Assembly: GCA_015523295.1 (NCBI GenBank) | Contig: WAKQ01000002.1 | Span: forward strand, 1-64,000 | Direction: 5' to 3' | DNA: 64,000 nucleotides | DNA from: Desulfurococcales archaeon | GTDB lineage: Archaea; Thermoproteota; Thermoprotei_A; Sulfolobales; NBVN01 | In this document: positions 1 to 10,242 of the stretch, piece by piece | Layout: every line of letters starts with the position of its first letter | Position numbering within the stretch: the first letter of the stretch is position 1 | Program-made: the position numbers and the translations under genes | Notes under the pieces: generated by a model | The model's input: the letters and a program-made list of their open reading frames with translations, nothing else | Database searches by the model: none | What the model was told of the DNA's origin: nothing

Positions 1-338
1 CTTGAAAGAATCACTGGGAGGGCCGGCAGGGTGAAGACCAATACCTTCATTTTAGCATCTATATCTCTAAAATCATCGTATAGGCCTAGAAGGCCTGCGA
101 CTACCAAGGCAAGGATTGAAAATATAATAGTAGAATCATTCAAGTAAAGGAAGAACACGAGATCGCTGGTGAATATGACGAGCAGTGAAACCCCTCCCAT
201 TCCTGGTATGCTAGGGAAGCCTTTCTTGAAGACGTCTCGGGCAACCAAGCCTAACTTCCTTTCCAAGAGGTAAACAATGTAGGTTACGAGCAGAGTCGCT
301 ATGAGGTTAAAGGCGTAGATAGCGTAGATGCTCTCCAC
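1..338 (-). CDS. Glycosyltransferase family 4 / UDP-GlcNAc:dolichyl-P GlcNAc-1-P transferase-like membrane protein (partial, runs off window)
   Basis: Reverse-strand translation MESIYAIYAFNLIATLLVTYIVYLLERKLGLVARDVFKKGFPSIPGMGGVSLLV...LGLYDDFRD; GMGG and DD motifs of the MraY/GPT family; GTG start. Confidence 0.7.
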   Translation of the reverse strand, partial: MESIYAIYAFNLIATLLVTYIVYLLERKLGLVARDVFKKGFPSIPGMGGVSLLVIFTSDLVFFLYLNDSTIIFSILALVVAGLLGLYDDFRDIDAKMKVLVFTLPALPVILS

Positions 339-406
339 TTACACCACCGCTATGTTCTTGTATAGCTTAAATTCTCCTTAATAACCTACTCTCATGGCTT
401 AAGAAG

Positions 407-1294
407 ATGAAGATAGCGGTGATACATGATGCTCCAGTACCTCCTCCAACCGCTAGAGAGCTTCTTATAGAGTTAATGAAACGGGGTGCCTCGTCATTAT
501 ATCTTAGGCTACCTAAGTTGTCATCATATGCAAGCTCCAATGATCTCAAGACCCTTTACGGAAGGAGTTTCAAAGATGACCTAGACGGTGCTATAGTGAG
601 AGGCCTGGGTGTGGTTTCAAGTGCCGAAATACTATTCAAGCGCGTCAGTACTCTCAAGCAGCTTGAGCTCATGGGGAAAACAGTGGTGAATCCGCCTGAC
701 TCCATTCTCCTTGCGAGAGACAAGTATAGGGCATCTCAGATACTGGCCTTATCTGGTATCCCAATCCCGGAAACCATCATAACTGAAGATATCTTCATTG
801 TACCCTCCCTTGTCAGAGATTGGGGGAAAGCAGTGATGAAACCTTTGATGGGAAGCATGGGTTACGGATCGACTTTAGTTACTGACCCTGACGTGGCCTT
901 CATAATAGCTAAAACTTGGCAGTCTTACGGGCAACCTCTCCTAATTCAAAAATACACCAGAAAGTATGACAGAGACCTAAGAATATTTGTGGTGGGAAAC
1001 GAGGTACTTGGAGGTATATATAGGTATGCACCTTTACATACATGGAAAACCAACGTTGCTCAAGGAGGCAAGGTATCTAAAGCATACCTTACCAGCGAGT
1101 TAAAGGAGTTAGCCTTAAAAGCAACTAGCGTTTTAGGCCTGAACTACTCTGGCGTAGATGTAGGTGAGACGGATGAAGGTTACGTCGTGTATGAGGTCAA
1201 CACTATGCCTAATTGGCAGGGATTCACATATGGCACGGGTGTGAGTCCTGCAGGTAAAATAGCGGAGCTCATAATTAGAATGCTAAGAAAATAG
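407..1294 (+). CDS. RimK-family ATP-grasp ligase
   Basis: ATP-grasp features: KPLMGSMGYGSTLV, QKYTRKYDRDLRIFVVGNEVLGGIYR, VDVGETDEGYVVYEVNTMPNWQGF. Confidence 0.8.
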   Translation: MKIAVIHDAPVPPPTARELLIELMKRGASSLYLRLPKLSSYASSNDLKTLYGRSFKDDLDGAIVRGLGVVSSAEILFKRVSTLKQLELMGKTVVNPPDSILLARDKYRASQILALSGIPIPETIITEDIFIVPSLVRDWGKAVMKPLMGSMGYGSTLVTDPDVAFIIAKTWQSYGQPLLIQKYTRKYDRDLRIFVVGNEVLGGIYRYAPLHTWKTNVAQGGKVSKAYLTSELKELALKATSVLGLNYSGVDVGETDEGYVVYEVNTMPNWQGFTYGTGVSPAGKIAELIIRMLRK

Positions 1295-1295
1295 T

Positions 1296-1760
1296 TCAGG
1301 CAAGTAATTTTGAAATTATACTTGACTCGCTCCTTGAGAGGATTTTCTCGAAAATATACCTTATCTTGAAGTCCATAACCCCTTCAACGTTTGCAACATT
1401 ATCAATTATACGTGATAGTTCTTTATTGTCCTTTGCAGCAATGCGTACGTGGATAGGATAATCTCCTCCTATAAGGAGAATTTCAATAACTTCATTTATC
1501 GCAGCAAGTGCTCTCTTCACCCGGCCGAGGTATTGTGGATAGGGCTTGATCTCCACTATTACTTCTGCGGTAAGGCCTAGCTTCCTTAAATCTACGTCAA
1601 CTGTGAAGGATTTAAGGATCCCAGAATCAATTAGCTTGTTAATTCTAGTGTATACCGTGGACTCTCCTATATCTAACTCCTTAGCCAGCTTTCTATAGGG
1701 TATTCTTGAGTTTCTTAAGAGAGCTGAGAGTATTTTCAAGTCAATTTCATCTGGGACCAT
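1296..1760 (-). CDS. Lrp/AsnC family transcriptional regulator
   Basis: N-terminal HTH (DEIDLKILSALLRNSRIPYRKLAKELDIGESTVYTRINKL) plus RAM-like C-terminal domain. Confidence 0.88.
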   Translation of the reverse strand: MVPDEIDLKILSALLRNSRIPYRKLAKELDIGESTVYTRINKLIDSGILKSFTVDVDLRKLGLTAEVIVEIKPYPQYLGRVKRALAAINEVIEILLIGGDYPIHVRIAAKDNKELSRIIDNVANVEGVMDFKIRYIFEKILSRSESSIISKLLA

Positions 1761-1769
1761 TTCATCACC

Positions 1770-2036
1770 TCATGATCTGTAAGAGTTTCCTGATGAACAC
1801 CTCTCTCCGAACCTGTTCTCGATAGTCATTATTATCCCATTCTTATACTCCCTTGCATCTGTTATGGATAGATTGACGGCAATAAAGAACCTAGGGGCTT
1901 CTTCTATAAGATGCACGTTATGTAGAAGTATCTGTTCCCTTGAGCCGCACTCCATACGTTTGGAAAGCATTATTGCGAGTTTCCTCAACTCCTTAGCAGT
2001 ACTTACTTCCAGCATTATGAAATGCCTCCACATCAC
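1770..2036 (-). CDS. Hypothetical protein, 88 aa
   Basis: ORF between Lrp-like gene and divergent ilvA; no family recognised. Confidence 0.5.
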   Translation of the reverse strand: MMWRHFIMLEVSTAKELRKLAIMLSKRMECGSREQILLHNVHLIEEAPRFFIAVNLSITDAREYKNGIIMTIENRFGERCSSGNSYRS

Positions 2037-2118
2037 CTAGGTTTCATGTGTTAAAAACAGTAATATCTATGCTAGTCACTTGCGTCAATGCATTTAATGT
2101 GAGTTAGGCTATAATTCA

Positions 2119-3363
2119 GTGGCAGGCGTTTCACTCATGGACGACTTAGATTCACTGTTTAGTTTAGCTCTACAGGCTCAGAACGCCCTTAAAGGGCATG
2201 TTCATCGAACCCCTCTAACTTACTCGACGTACTTCTCTAGCGTTACTGGAAAAGATGTTTATCTGAAGCTTGAAAATCTGCAAAAGACAGGATCCTTCAA
2301 GGTGAGGGGGGCATTCTTCAAGATCAGCTCGCTACTCCCTGAAGTCAGAACTCGTGGTGTAGTAGCAGCATCCTCAGGTAATCATGCACAAGGTGTCGCC
2401 TACTCAGCAAGCCGTTTAGGAGTAAAGGCCATAATAGTAATGCCTAGAACAGCACCACCTTACAAGATCAACGCCACAAAGTCTTATGGTGCTAAAGTAT
2501 TGTTGAAGGGCGAGATATACGATGACGCATATCAAGAGGCCCTAAGAATAAGTAAAAAGACGGGGGCTTTTTTCATCCACCCATTCGATGATCCATATGT
2601 TATAGCTGGTCAAGGAACTATAGGGCTTGAAATTGCGGAGGAGCTTCCTGAAATTGACAGCGTCTTGGTTCCCGTTGGCGGTGGGGGGCTGATCTCCGGT
2701 ATAGCCCTAACTCTTAAACACCTCTACAGGGATAGGAAACTTAACGTGATTGGAGTTGAGCCTGAAGCAGACCCTAAGCTTACTAGGGCATTGAATGCTG
2801 GAAAGCCAATAAGTATCACGCCTAAGCCCTCACTAGCTGATGGTGTGCTCACAAGGTCAGTAGGGAGGCTTACCTTTAAGGTCATCCAGTCCACCGTAGA
2901 TGACGTAGTCATCGTATCAGAAGACTATATCGCTAAAGCCATGTATTTGTTGCTTGAGAGGACTAAGTTGCTGGCTGAAGGGGCAGGCGCGCTTCCTCTT
3001 GCAGCACTTCTACAGCACCCCACTAAAATACCCGGGAAGAAGGTGGTGGCAGTTATTAGTGGGGGGAATGCGGACCTTACCACCCTCTATAGGGTCATTT
3101 TAAGGGGACTAGCCTCAGAAGGCAGAATAACGAAAATAACTCTCAAGCTGAAGGACACCCCTGGGGCTCTCCACAAAGCATTAAGTGCAGTGGCCTCAAG
3201 CGGATGCAATATCATAGACATAAGGCATGACAGATTCGATCCTTCTGTAAGTCCTGGATTCGCTCTAGTTGAACTCCTACTAGAGACTCCCTCTAGCGAA
3301 GCTGTCGAGAAGGTCTTGAGTGATCTAAAGGGCTTAGGGATAGAGGTTGTTAAACATGTGTGA
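2119..3363 (+). CDS. ilvA: Threonine ammonia-lyase with C-terminal ACT domain
   Basis: PLP fold II motifs KLENLQKTGSFKVRGA, SSGNHAQGVAYSA, PVGGGGLISGIA; ACT-like tail. Confidence 0.9.
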   Translation: MAGVSLMDDLDSLFSLALQAQNALKGHVHRTPLTYSTYFSSVTGKDVYLKLENLQKTGSFKVRGAFFKISSLLPEVRTRGVVAASSGNHAQGVAYSASRLGVKAIIVMPRTAPPYKINATKSYGAKVLLKGEIYDDAYQEALRISKKTGAFFIHPFDDPYVIAGQGTIGLEIAEELPEIDSVLVPVGGGGLISGIALTLKHLYRDRKLNVIGVEPEADPKLTRALNAGKPISITPKPSLADGVLTRSVGRLTFKVIQSTVDDVVIVSEDYIAKAMYLLLERTKLLAEGAGALPLAALLQHPTKIPGKKVVAVISGGNADLTTLYRVILRGLASEGRITKITLKLKDTPGALHKALSAVASSGCNIIDIRHDRFDPSVSPGFALVELLLETPSSEAVEKVLSDLKGLGIEVVKHV

Positions 3364-3697
3364 GCAGATATTCACAACAGATCTAATAATCTCTGCCAAT
3401 ATAGACGAATTAAGCCGTGTTTTAAATATGTTTAAGCGATTTAAGGATGAACTTGAAAAAAGATTTGATTTTATATGCTCGCCCGAGGATCACGAATACA
3501 TCTGTGGGGGAAATGAAGTATTAGTTAAGGTACTCCCGCTGAAAGAGGATGTTGCCGCCACATCAATGGGTAAAAGGTTATACGAGGTTGCAATTATTAG
3601 AATAGAGGCCTCGCACCCCGAGGCATTAGTAAAGATTAACGCCTTGCTATATAACCTCTTGAAAGAGGAGGGGATTAAATACAGGAGAGGGAATTGA
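3347..3697 (+). CDS. Hypothetical protein, 116 aa
   Basis: ORF overlapping the 3' end of ilvA-like gene. Confidence 0.5.
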   Translation: MLNMCEQIFTTDLIISANIDELSRVLNMFKRFKDELEKRFDFICSPEDHEYICGGNEVLVKVLPLKEDVAATSMGKRLYEVAIIRIEASHPEALVKINALLYNLLKEEGIKYRRGN

Positions 3698-3826
3698 ATT
3701 TAAGTGTAAGTCAGATTGGGAGTAGACATCATCAATCAGCTCCTGCCTGGAGACATCATTCCACTACTCATGATATTACCGGCTCTATTAATTATTAACA
3801 TAACACACCTCTTAGACTATAACGTC

Positions 3827-4540
3827 TTAAAGGCCTGCCCCAAGACAAAATACAATAGCCCAAACAATAATAGATGAGAGCGCAGGTATGAAAAATATCG
3901 CGTCTGCAACCCCCATACCCCCAACAATAATGTACTTTGACTTAAAAGCGGTGACTTTCTTAAGGTTGAGGATGTCAATCCCTACTAAGGAAGCTATTGC
4001 TGATGCTGAGAATGTGATGAGTGAAGCAACCTGAGGATCTTTCAAATGAAAGGTCATAGCTAAAGAGGCAAACACCGTCAACAGAAGGACTGTAGCTAGA
4101 GGAACACCTAGACCTCTTCCTCTAATCGCCTGCGTAACGCGATTGTAAGCTATTATCAGAAACAAAAGCAGTATACTATAACTGGTTAGAGGGTATCCGT
4201 AATTGATGAGAGCATTATAGGCTGCGAGGATGCCCAGCACAGGCGGAATGATACCTCCTGAAACATTTATAAGGAGTTCACTTGTAGACCTAATGTTAAA
4301 TCCTACCTGCTGAATGAGACGTTGATTGTCGACCTCAATCAGGAAAGGCTTAATTATGTTCTCACTGAACTCCTTTCTCATCAGACCAATGTTTACATCT
4401 GAAAAATGATAAAGAAACAACGTGAGAGCACTTCCGACTATAGGAGCTGTATTAACGTCCAATCCTAGCCACTCAGAAAAGTATGTCATAAACAAGTACG
4501 CTATAGCAAATACAGCAATCTCATTATACCTCAAGATCAT
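3827..4540 (-). CDS. DUF1614-like integral membrane protein
   Basis: Multiple TM segments; SGGIIPPVLG and GGMGVADAIFFIP motifs. Confidence 0.65.
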   Translation of the reverse strand: MILRYNEIAVFAIAYLFMTYFSEWLGLDVNTAPIVGSALTLFLYHFSDVNIGLMRKEFSENIIKPFLIEVDNQRLIQQVGFNIRSTSELLINVSGGIIPPVLGILAAYNALINYGYPLTSYSILLLFLIIAYNRVTQAIRGRGLGVPLATVLLLTVFASLAMTFHLKDPQVASLITFSASAIASLVGIDILNLKKVTAFKSKYIIVGGMGVADAIFFIPALSSIIVWAIVFCLGAGL

Positions 4541-4725
4541 CCCCTGAATTCTTCTAAAATCTTGATGTGATTTTAAGGATGGAGCCTTTTTACGTGGATA
4601 GGCGTAAGGTGCATGGTATTTAGGTTACTCCTCTAAACTATGGGAACCTACCCAGGCAACCACGTTACTAGGATACCAACAAGGATAATACAGCAACTGC
4701 CGACTTATTCTAGGTGGTATAGAAG

Positions 4726-5577
4726 TTGCTTAAGTTGCTTAAGACGCTAATAGAGTCTGTGGATTTAACCATATATTCCTATGTAAAACCCGCTGCTGTA
4801 CATAGATACTCAACCCACTATAAAGACCTTCACCAGTATGTTCGTGTAGTGACATCAGCAATAGAAGTATATGGAAAAGCCTGGGAGATAGGGACTTTAA
4901 TAGCTAAAGGAAAGCTCGGCTTTAAAGACTCCGAAGTAGGTTCCTTAATTAAGGATGCGGTTAAAGCTAGCGCAAGATTCGTTGAGCTCACAGCGCTACC
5001 TGAGTACCACCTCATCCTTCTACCCTCCATGATAGCAGCTTCCTACGCCATTGAGTCCTCTGGCTACCTAGACCTCAATCTTTACCAGAAGGGCATCAAA
5101 TCACTTTATCTTTATACAAATACTGATAACACCATTGCAGTCTATGAGGTTATAAGAAGATCTAACTCCCTTTTGGGAAAGATATTAGGGCACGCCTCTG
5201 TAACTCCAGGCAAAATAAAGACAGAAGGATGGAGCCTACGGGATCTATTAGATGAGATTGGCAAAGCCAATGTACTCGCTAAAACAGCGGTAGGCATGGG
5301 TCCATCAGCAAGTGAGCTTTCCGGGCTGTTTGTGAAGAAGTACCTTGATACAGGTGATTTTAATAAAGCCACCATTAAAACATACTCTCCTCTCTTTCAG
5401 ACTGTCACAAGAATTAATGAAAACCTAGAAGTTAACAGTAAGGACGATCTGATACGACTGCTCAAGCTTGATAACGAATTAGTGAAAAAGAGGATATCAC
5501 TCAACCTCCTGCTTCCCTTACTAAACGAAAGCGTTTTCCTTGGGCTATTAAGACTTGAGTTCCCACGTGAGAGCTAG
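4726..5577 (+). CDS. Hypothetical protein, 283 aa
   Basis: Long ORF, helical, no family recognised. Confidence 0.6.
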   Translation: MLKLLKTLIESVDLTIYSYVKPAAVHRYSTHYKDLHQYVRVVTSAIEVYGKAWEIGTLIAKGKLGFKDSEVGSLIKDAVKASARFVELTALPEYHLILLPSMIAASYAIESSGYLDLNLYQKGIKSLYLYTNTDNTIAVYEVIRRSNSLLGKILGHASVTPGKIKTEGWSLRDLLDEIGKANVLAKTAVGMGPSASELSGLFVKKYLDTGDFNKATIKTYSPLFQTVTRINENLEVNSKDDLIRLLKLDNELVKKRISLNLLLPLLNESVFLGLLRLEFPRES

Positions 5578-5578
5578 C

Positions 5579-6313
5579 CTAAATTCCTGAAGACTTAATA
5601 ACTTCTACTCTCCTCCTTAATTCCTCCACATCTTTACCCCTGAGAAATAATGGCAAAAAAGCCATACCTGAAATAAAGCCTCCTATATGAGCCCAGAAAC
5701 CTATACCTGCAGTCGGAGCTATAATACCAAAAATCAGCTGGAAGACGAACCATAACCCTATGTAGAATTTTACCGACATGAGAAGCGGTATAAAGTAAAA
5801 AATTGATAAAACCCTTGCATGAGGGAAGAGGATAAGGTAAGCACCTAAAATACCGCTGATGGCTCCTGAAGCTCCCACTGCAGGAACTAGCCATGGATTA
5901 ACATATGATGAATATGTAATCATTACATCGGGTAGGACTGCTACGCACAACAAATTAAATACGTCAGCACCCATCCCTGAGAGCATGTAGAAAATGAAAT
6001 ACCTCCAATGGCCTATTACTGTCTCTACATCCCTACCGAAGATATATAGGAAGAACATGTTGCCGAGAAGGTGTAGAAGATTAGCATGCGTAAACATGGC
6101 AGTTAAAACCCTATGAAAAGATTGAGGATCTAGAATGTCAGCAGGGTAGACCCCAAAAGTCGCCATAACGTCACTCCAGGAAATTCCAAGCATAGCCGAG
6201 TATATCCTCAATGCTAAGAAAACCAGCACATTAATGATTATCAATCCATACGTAATAAATGGCTTGCCCTTGTAAACCCCTGCTATTTCATCTATATCAA
6301 CTGGTAACCCCAC
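5579..6313 (-). CDS. Rhomboid family intramembrane serine protease
   Basis: MFTHANLLHLLGNMFFLYIFG, GASGAISGILGAYL catalytic GxSG, WAHIGGFISG. Confidence 0.92.
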   Translation of the reverse strand: MGLPVDIDEIAGVYKGKPFITYGLIIINVLVFLALRIYSAMLGISWSDVMATFGVYPADILDPQSFHRVLTAMFTHANLLHLLGNMFFLYIFGRDVETVIGHWRYFIFYMLSGMGADVFNLLCVAVLPDVMITYSSYVNPWLVPAVGASGAISGILGAYLILFPHARVLSIFYFIPLLMSVKFYIGLWFVFQLIFGIIAPTAGIGFWAHIGGFISGMAFLPLFLRGKDVEELRRRVEVIKSSGI

Positions 6314-7049
6314 TGCTCCTCCCTGCTACAGGCTCAAACTTCTTTTTCGGCCTAACTTCGATGGTTGCTATTTCCCTCCTCGCAGGTAATGATACATTGT
6401 AAACTCTCACCGAATCTATGGAAGCCTCTGTAACCCTAGCATTGTGCGCATGAGCATGTATAACTATATCAGGCTTAACCTCCTTAATAACCCTCTCCAT
6501 CTCTCTTGAACCCATGTAAGGGTAAAGTTTTCTGGGCTCGCCTTTTACCGTCAAATATGTAGTGGCATAATGAGATACTAGAACTACCAAATCAGAATAT
6601 TTTCGGACCTCCATTATCAACTTTTCTATGACCTTTGGTCTTTCCCTGTAAATGAATTCCAGTTCGGGCTTATGTCTTTTCTGCCAATACGTTAGTCTTT
6701 CCAAGGCCCCCCGAGTCCCTACAAATCCGACTCTAAAGCCGTTTAGAGTTAGGATTGCAGGAGAGTCATCAAGCCATAAAATTTCAGGATATCTCTTAAT
6801 TAAAAGGTTCTCAACCTCGTGATATTCCTCGTTACCAAATACTGATATAATAGGCACGCTTGGATATCTTGACCTGACTTCATTCATTATTAAGTCCAGA
6901 TCCTCAACCTTTCCCTCATCTATCATATCCCCTGCAAAGATACATACATGCGGTTTGAATCCAATTATTGCCTTAAGTGAAGCTGTAAAAATATTAAAGT
7001 ACCTTCTCCCATGCACATCGCCAACAGCGCATATTCTGACAACGCCCAT
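6297..7049 (-). CDS. Metallophosphoesterase
   Basis: GDVHGR, FAGDMIDEG, GNEE, SHYATT, HAHAHN motifs. Confidence 0.88.
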   Translation of the reverse strand: MGVVRICAVGDVHGRRYFNIFTASLKAIIGFKPHVCIFAGDMIDEGKVEDLDLIMNEVRSRYPSVPIISVFGNEEYHEVENLLIKRYPEILWLDDSPAILTLNGFRVGFVGTRGALERLTYWQKRHKPELEFIYRERPKVIEKLIMEVRKYSDLVVLVSHYATTYLTVKGEPRKLYPYMGSREMERVIKEVKPDIVIHAHAHNARVTEASIDSVRVYNVSLPARREIATIEVRPKKKFEPVAGRSSGVTS

Positions 7050-7180
7050 CTCACAGACCTACCCATTTAAACCCTATATGGAGTTAAGACTGTTCATGAG
7101 GTGGCCAACCATCTGAGAGAAAGTCTTTAGAGGGGTGAAACCTTATTAGGGCAACTGATTTTGTTGTGTGGGTGTGAAGT

Positions 7181-7399
7181 ATGACGTACTTAAAAGGAGT
7201 GACTGCAGGTGGGCATTTAGGTTGGGCTACAAAGAGGTGTTCTATCTGCGGACGAAAGTTAGTTGTTGGCAAGGACGTTATATATACCTGTCCTAAATGT
7301 AGGGCTAAAGGTAGGGAAGTGTATTTCTGTTCTGGAGACTATAAAGTCCTGCATGGAAGATGCCCCTACTGCGGTGCAGAACTTGTCCCTCTCCTCTAA
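7181..7399 (+). CDS. Small zinc-ribbon protein
   Basis: CSICGRK, CPKCRAK, CPYCGAE CxxC pairs. Confidence 0.6.
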   Translation: MTYLKGVTAGGHLGWATKRCSICGRKLVVGKDVIYTCPKCRAKGREVYFCSGDYKVLHGRCPYCGAELVPLL

Positions 7400-7426
7400 T
7401 ACGAGGACAGTTGTCGGTAACCGGTA

Positions 7427-7777
7427 ATGATAGAGGTCAAGAATTACATTATTTACAACTACCTTAAGTTAGTCTATGTTTGTGATACTCATTCTGGGAG
7501 AGGAGATGCTGTAGGCGATCTTCCTGGATGGCCTTTCTGCTTTAAGGTGAGTTCCGCTCATGGAATCAACGACGGCAAAGTAGTTTGGAGCGATTGGATA
7601 AACCTAAATGATGAGGAGATGCCCTCGGTTAGGTTTTCGGGGGCAGAAGTGTTTGGAAAGCTTTTAGCAGTAAATTTCCAAGCTAGGGGGATCCACTGTG
7701 AATTAAAGCCGGAGGAGCTTTTCAGGAAAATCAAGGCTGTTGTACATGATCTCTGCGGTGAAGGAACTGTACCCTAG
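7427..7777 (+). CDS. Hypothetical protein, 116 aa
   Basis: ORF in plausible operon. Confidence 0.5.
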   Translation: MIEVKNYIIYNYLKLVYVCDTHSGRGDAVGDLPGWPFCFKVSSAHGINDGKVVWSDWINLNDEEMPSVRFSGAEVFGKLLAVNFQARGIHCELKPEELFRKIKAVVHDLCGEGTVP

Positions 7778-7779
7778 AG

Positions 7780-8247
7780 GTGCGATGCAGGGTGATCAAT
7801 ACACTCCTCAGCAGTTCAGCTAACGACCTGGAAAAAATTTTATCTTTACTAAGAGAACAGATGAGCGGGTTCTCCATAAGTTTAATGAAAGATACCTCCA
7901 TAATTTCTGTAGATAAGGGCGATGATCATCTACTGGACGTTAGGATAACTAGCGAATTAACTGAGCTCTATATTAAGGAGCCAGTGATGAATGCCCCTAG
8001 ATCACTGCTTAAGGACATAGACCTCGACGTAAGGAGCGTAGCTACATTAGCCATATCCTGTGTGAGGCCATCCAGAAGAATTCATATCTTAATAGAGCTG
8101 AACACGCCTAAAGGGAGGGTGCCTATTAAGGTAACCTTTACCAGTAATAATTTCCTTGTATCTACATACGACAATAATGTCTGGAATAAAATTAAACCTT
8201 CAGTCCTTAGATTGGCTGAAAAAATTTGGAAGATCTGTTTCCCCTAA
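7780..8247 (+). CDS. Hypothetical protein, 155 aa
   Basis: ORF in plausible operon. Confidence 0.5.
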   Translation: MRCRVINTLLSSSANDLEKILSLLREQMSGFSISLMKDTSIISVDKGDDHLLDVRITSELTELYIKEPVMNAPRSLLKDIDLDVRSVATLAISCVRPSRRIHILIELNTPKGRVPIKVTFTSNNFLVSTYDNNVWNKIKPSVLRLAEKIWKICFP

Positions 8248-8266
8248 TTTGAGCCAGTAAAAGAGT

Positions 8267-8686
8267 TTAGGAACCCATAACTTCCACTACGATCCTTCTC
8301 GATCTTCTAGGGCCGTCAAGTTCTAATAACATTATTTCTTGCCATACCCCCCTAACCAACCTGCCGTCAATAAGTGGAAAAATACGAGAAGCTCCTATAA
8401 TTGATGAAGCTATATGTGCATGCGCATTATTGTCGATTGTATTATGTCTCCACTCATAATCCGGCGGAACATACTTCTTAATCCATTCAAGGTAATCACT
8501 AGCCACATTAGGTTCGTACTCGTTCACGATCACAGCAGCCGTAGCATGAGGGATAAACACTAGCACATAACCATTACGAATCCCTGATTCCTTAACGGTG
8601 TTTTCAACTAACTCTGTAATTTTAACTACCTCGAATCTCTTGTTTGTCGATACACTATACTCTCTTACATACACCCCACAGCCCAT
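8267..8686 (-). CDS. YjbQ/UPF0047 family protein
   Basis: GYVLVFIPHATAAVIVNE, HAHIASSIIGAS, LVRGVWQEIMLLELDGPRRSRRIVVEV. Confidence 0.9.
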   Translation of the reverse strand: MGCGVYVREYSVSTNKRFEVVKITELVENTVKESGIRNGYVLVFIPHATAAVIVNEYEPNVASDYLEWIKKYVPPDYEWRHNTIDNNAHAHIASSIIGASRIFPLIDGRLVRGVWQEIMLLELDGPRRSRRIVVEVMGS

Positions 8687-8777
8687 TTAAAATCACCTTC
8701 GTCATCTAGCATAACTTCTTCATTATTAAGTGAATGTATTCAATTAGCGAGATTTCTGGAGTATATAGGAGAGGTGG

Positions 8778-8870
8778 TAGCCGGGCGGGGATTCGAACCC
8801 CGGTCACGGGGGATCTCCCCGTGCGGCAAGGGCCAGAGCCCCGCATCCTTGGCCGCTAGACGACCCGGCT
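8778..8870 (-). tRNA. tRNA-Gln(CTG) with 20-nt intron at 37/38
   Basis: Reverse complement AGCCGGG...CGGGGCTCTGG[CCCTTGCCGCACGGGGAGAT]CCCCCG...CCGGGGTTCGAATCCCCG-CCCGGCTA; CCA follows (8775-8777). Confidence 0.9.
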
Positions 8871-8875
8871 GCTAG

Positions 8876-8965
8876 TGCCGCCGCGGGGGTTTGAACCCCG
8901 GACCTCCGGATCTCCCAGGAAGGGCCGTATGAGTCCGGCGCTCCACCAGGCTGAGCTACGGCGGC
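8876..8965 (-). tRNA. Elongator tRNA-Met(CAT) with 16-nt intron at 37/38
   Basis: Reverse complement GCCGCCGTAGCTCAGCC...CCGGACTCATA[CGGCCCTTCCTGGGAG]ATCCGG...CGGCGGCA; CCA not encoded. Confidence 0.88.
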
Positions 8966-9006
8966 ACCATTAGAGAAATTTTTAGGTTGGTTTTAAGCTT
9001 TTGCAG

Positions 9007-9339
9007 TTACGTTATTCTAGCAATTCTCTCCCGTAATTCTTCAGAGATCATCACCTTTAAGTCGTAGCGGTGGACACGAATTAGATGAAGGTACATCCCC
9101 CTCTTAGTGTAAGGGCCTTTTCTGCACAGATTACAGTAAAGCAAACCGTTCCTTTCCTTAACAACCTCTGAAGCTACAGCCTTTATAGTATCTAGTGAAA
9201 GACCAGCGAGAGTGGGACCTGTCACCACTTGAAGTTTCTGCTTATCATACCTTATTCTTGAGGCCTCCCTAGCCACGAATTCTACCAACTTTTCAGAGAG
9301 AATATCTATACGTGACAATTTAAACCCCATATAAACCAC
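9007..9339 (-). CDS. Conserved archaeal-type protein with C2H2-like zinc motif
   Basis: LYCNLCRKGPYTKRGMYLHLIRVHRYDL. Confidence 0.55.
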   Translation of the reverse strand: MVYMGFKLSRIDILSEKLVEFVAREASRIRYDKQKLQVVTGPTLAGLSLDTIKAVASEVVKERNGLLYCNLCRKGPYTKRGMYLHLIRVHRYDLKVMISEELRERIARIT

Positions 9340-9844
9340 CTACTCCTACGACAAGGGCAGTTGCAACTGTTTGAATAACTTCCTCAGGATCTCCTCGACC
9401 TAGAATTTCACATACCGTGGGAACTTCTTCCATCCCTTTATTAAACACCATTGCTAAGTCTCTAAGTATTTCTTCGGATAAAACCGCCTTATACTCATTG
9501 GGTAGGACACATAAGCCCATCTTAAGCTCTACTGTTTTCCTCAGCAAAGACTCCAGTAGATGATCGTCTATATCCACAGTCCAGAAGGTGCCTAATTCCT
9601 CTTTAAGCCTTGTAGCTAATCCATCAACATACCTCCCCGTGCTTAGCTTCAAGGCTATTTCACCAGCTAAACTTTTAGCAACTTTAGCTAGCTCCTGAGA
9701 AAGCTGACTCATACCTAGTTCTCTAAGTATTTGAGCTGCTGAGAGCGAGATAACGAAATCTTTACAGATAGCACTAATTATTCTATCTTCACCCTCCTCT
9801 AATTTTCTTTCCATAACGCCCTCAACAATATACTGAAGAACCAT
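9320..9844 (-). CDS. Hypothetical protein, 174 aa
   Basis: ORF overlapping downstream gene; no family recognised. Confidence 0.5.
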   Translation of the reverse strand: MVLQYIVEGVMERKLEEGEDRIISAICKDFVISLSAAQILRELGMSQLSQELAKVAKSLAGEIALKLSTGRYVDGLATRLKEELGTFWTVDIDDHLLESLLRKTVELKMGLCVLPNEYKAVLSEEILRDLAMVFNKGMEEVPTVCEILGRGDPEEVIQTVATALVVGVGGLYGV

Positions 9845-10123
9845 GATGTTGACTACACCCCCTCCCTAACCTACATATGTGACTGCAGGAGTATAAAACT
9901 CAGGCACCCTATAGTATCTTCGAATAGGGAGTCAACATGTATTGAGTGAATTCTAAGAGTTCATAAAACCCCTACGACGTATTAAATGCCTTAGCATTTA
10001 AGAACCGAAATCGAACGAAGGGCCTAGAACGCAACTACCGTGAATTCAATTCATGAATCATTCCCTACGATAAACCTGCTTGAAACATGGGAGGCTTGTT
10101 CATGGAGAATAGCATGGTGGCGG

Positions 10124-10242
10124 GACCCCAACTTAGGTGGGGCTGCGAGGCCTCGCGGACCCCACTGCCCCACCTAACGCGGCCAGCTTAACTTCCGGGA
10201 TCTGACGAGTCCGGGTGTTTCCTGGCCGCTATGGTCGGGGCC
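10124..10242 (-). rRNA. 5S ribosomal RNA
   Basis: Reverse complement GGCCCCGACCATAGCGGCCAGGAAACACCCGGACTCGTCAGATCCCGGAAGTTAAGCTGGCCGCGTTAGGTGGGGCAGTGGGGTCCGCGAGGCCTCGCAGCCCCACCTAAGTTGGGGTC; helix I closes (GGCCCCGAC/GTTGGGGTC); classic GATCCCGGAAGTTAAGC. Confidence 0.95.
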
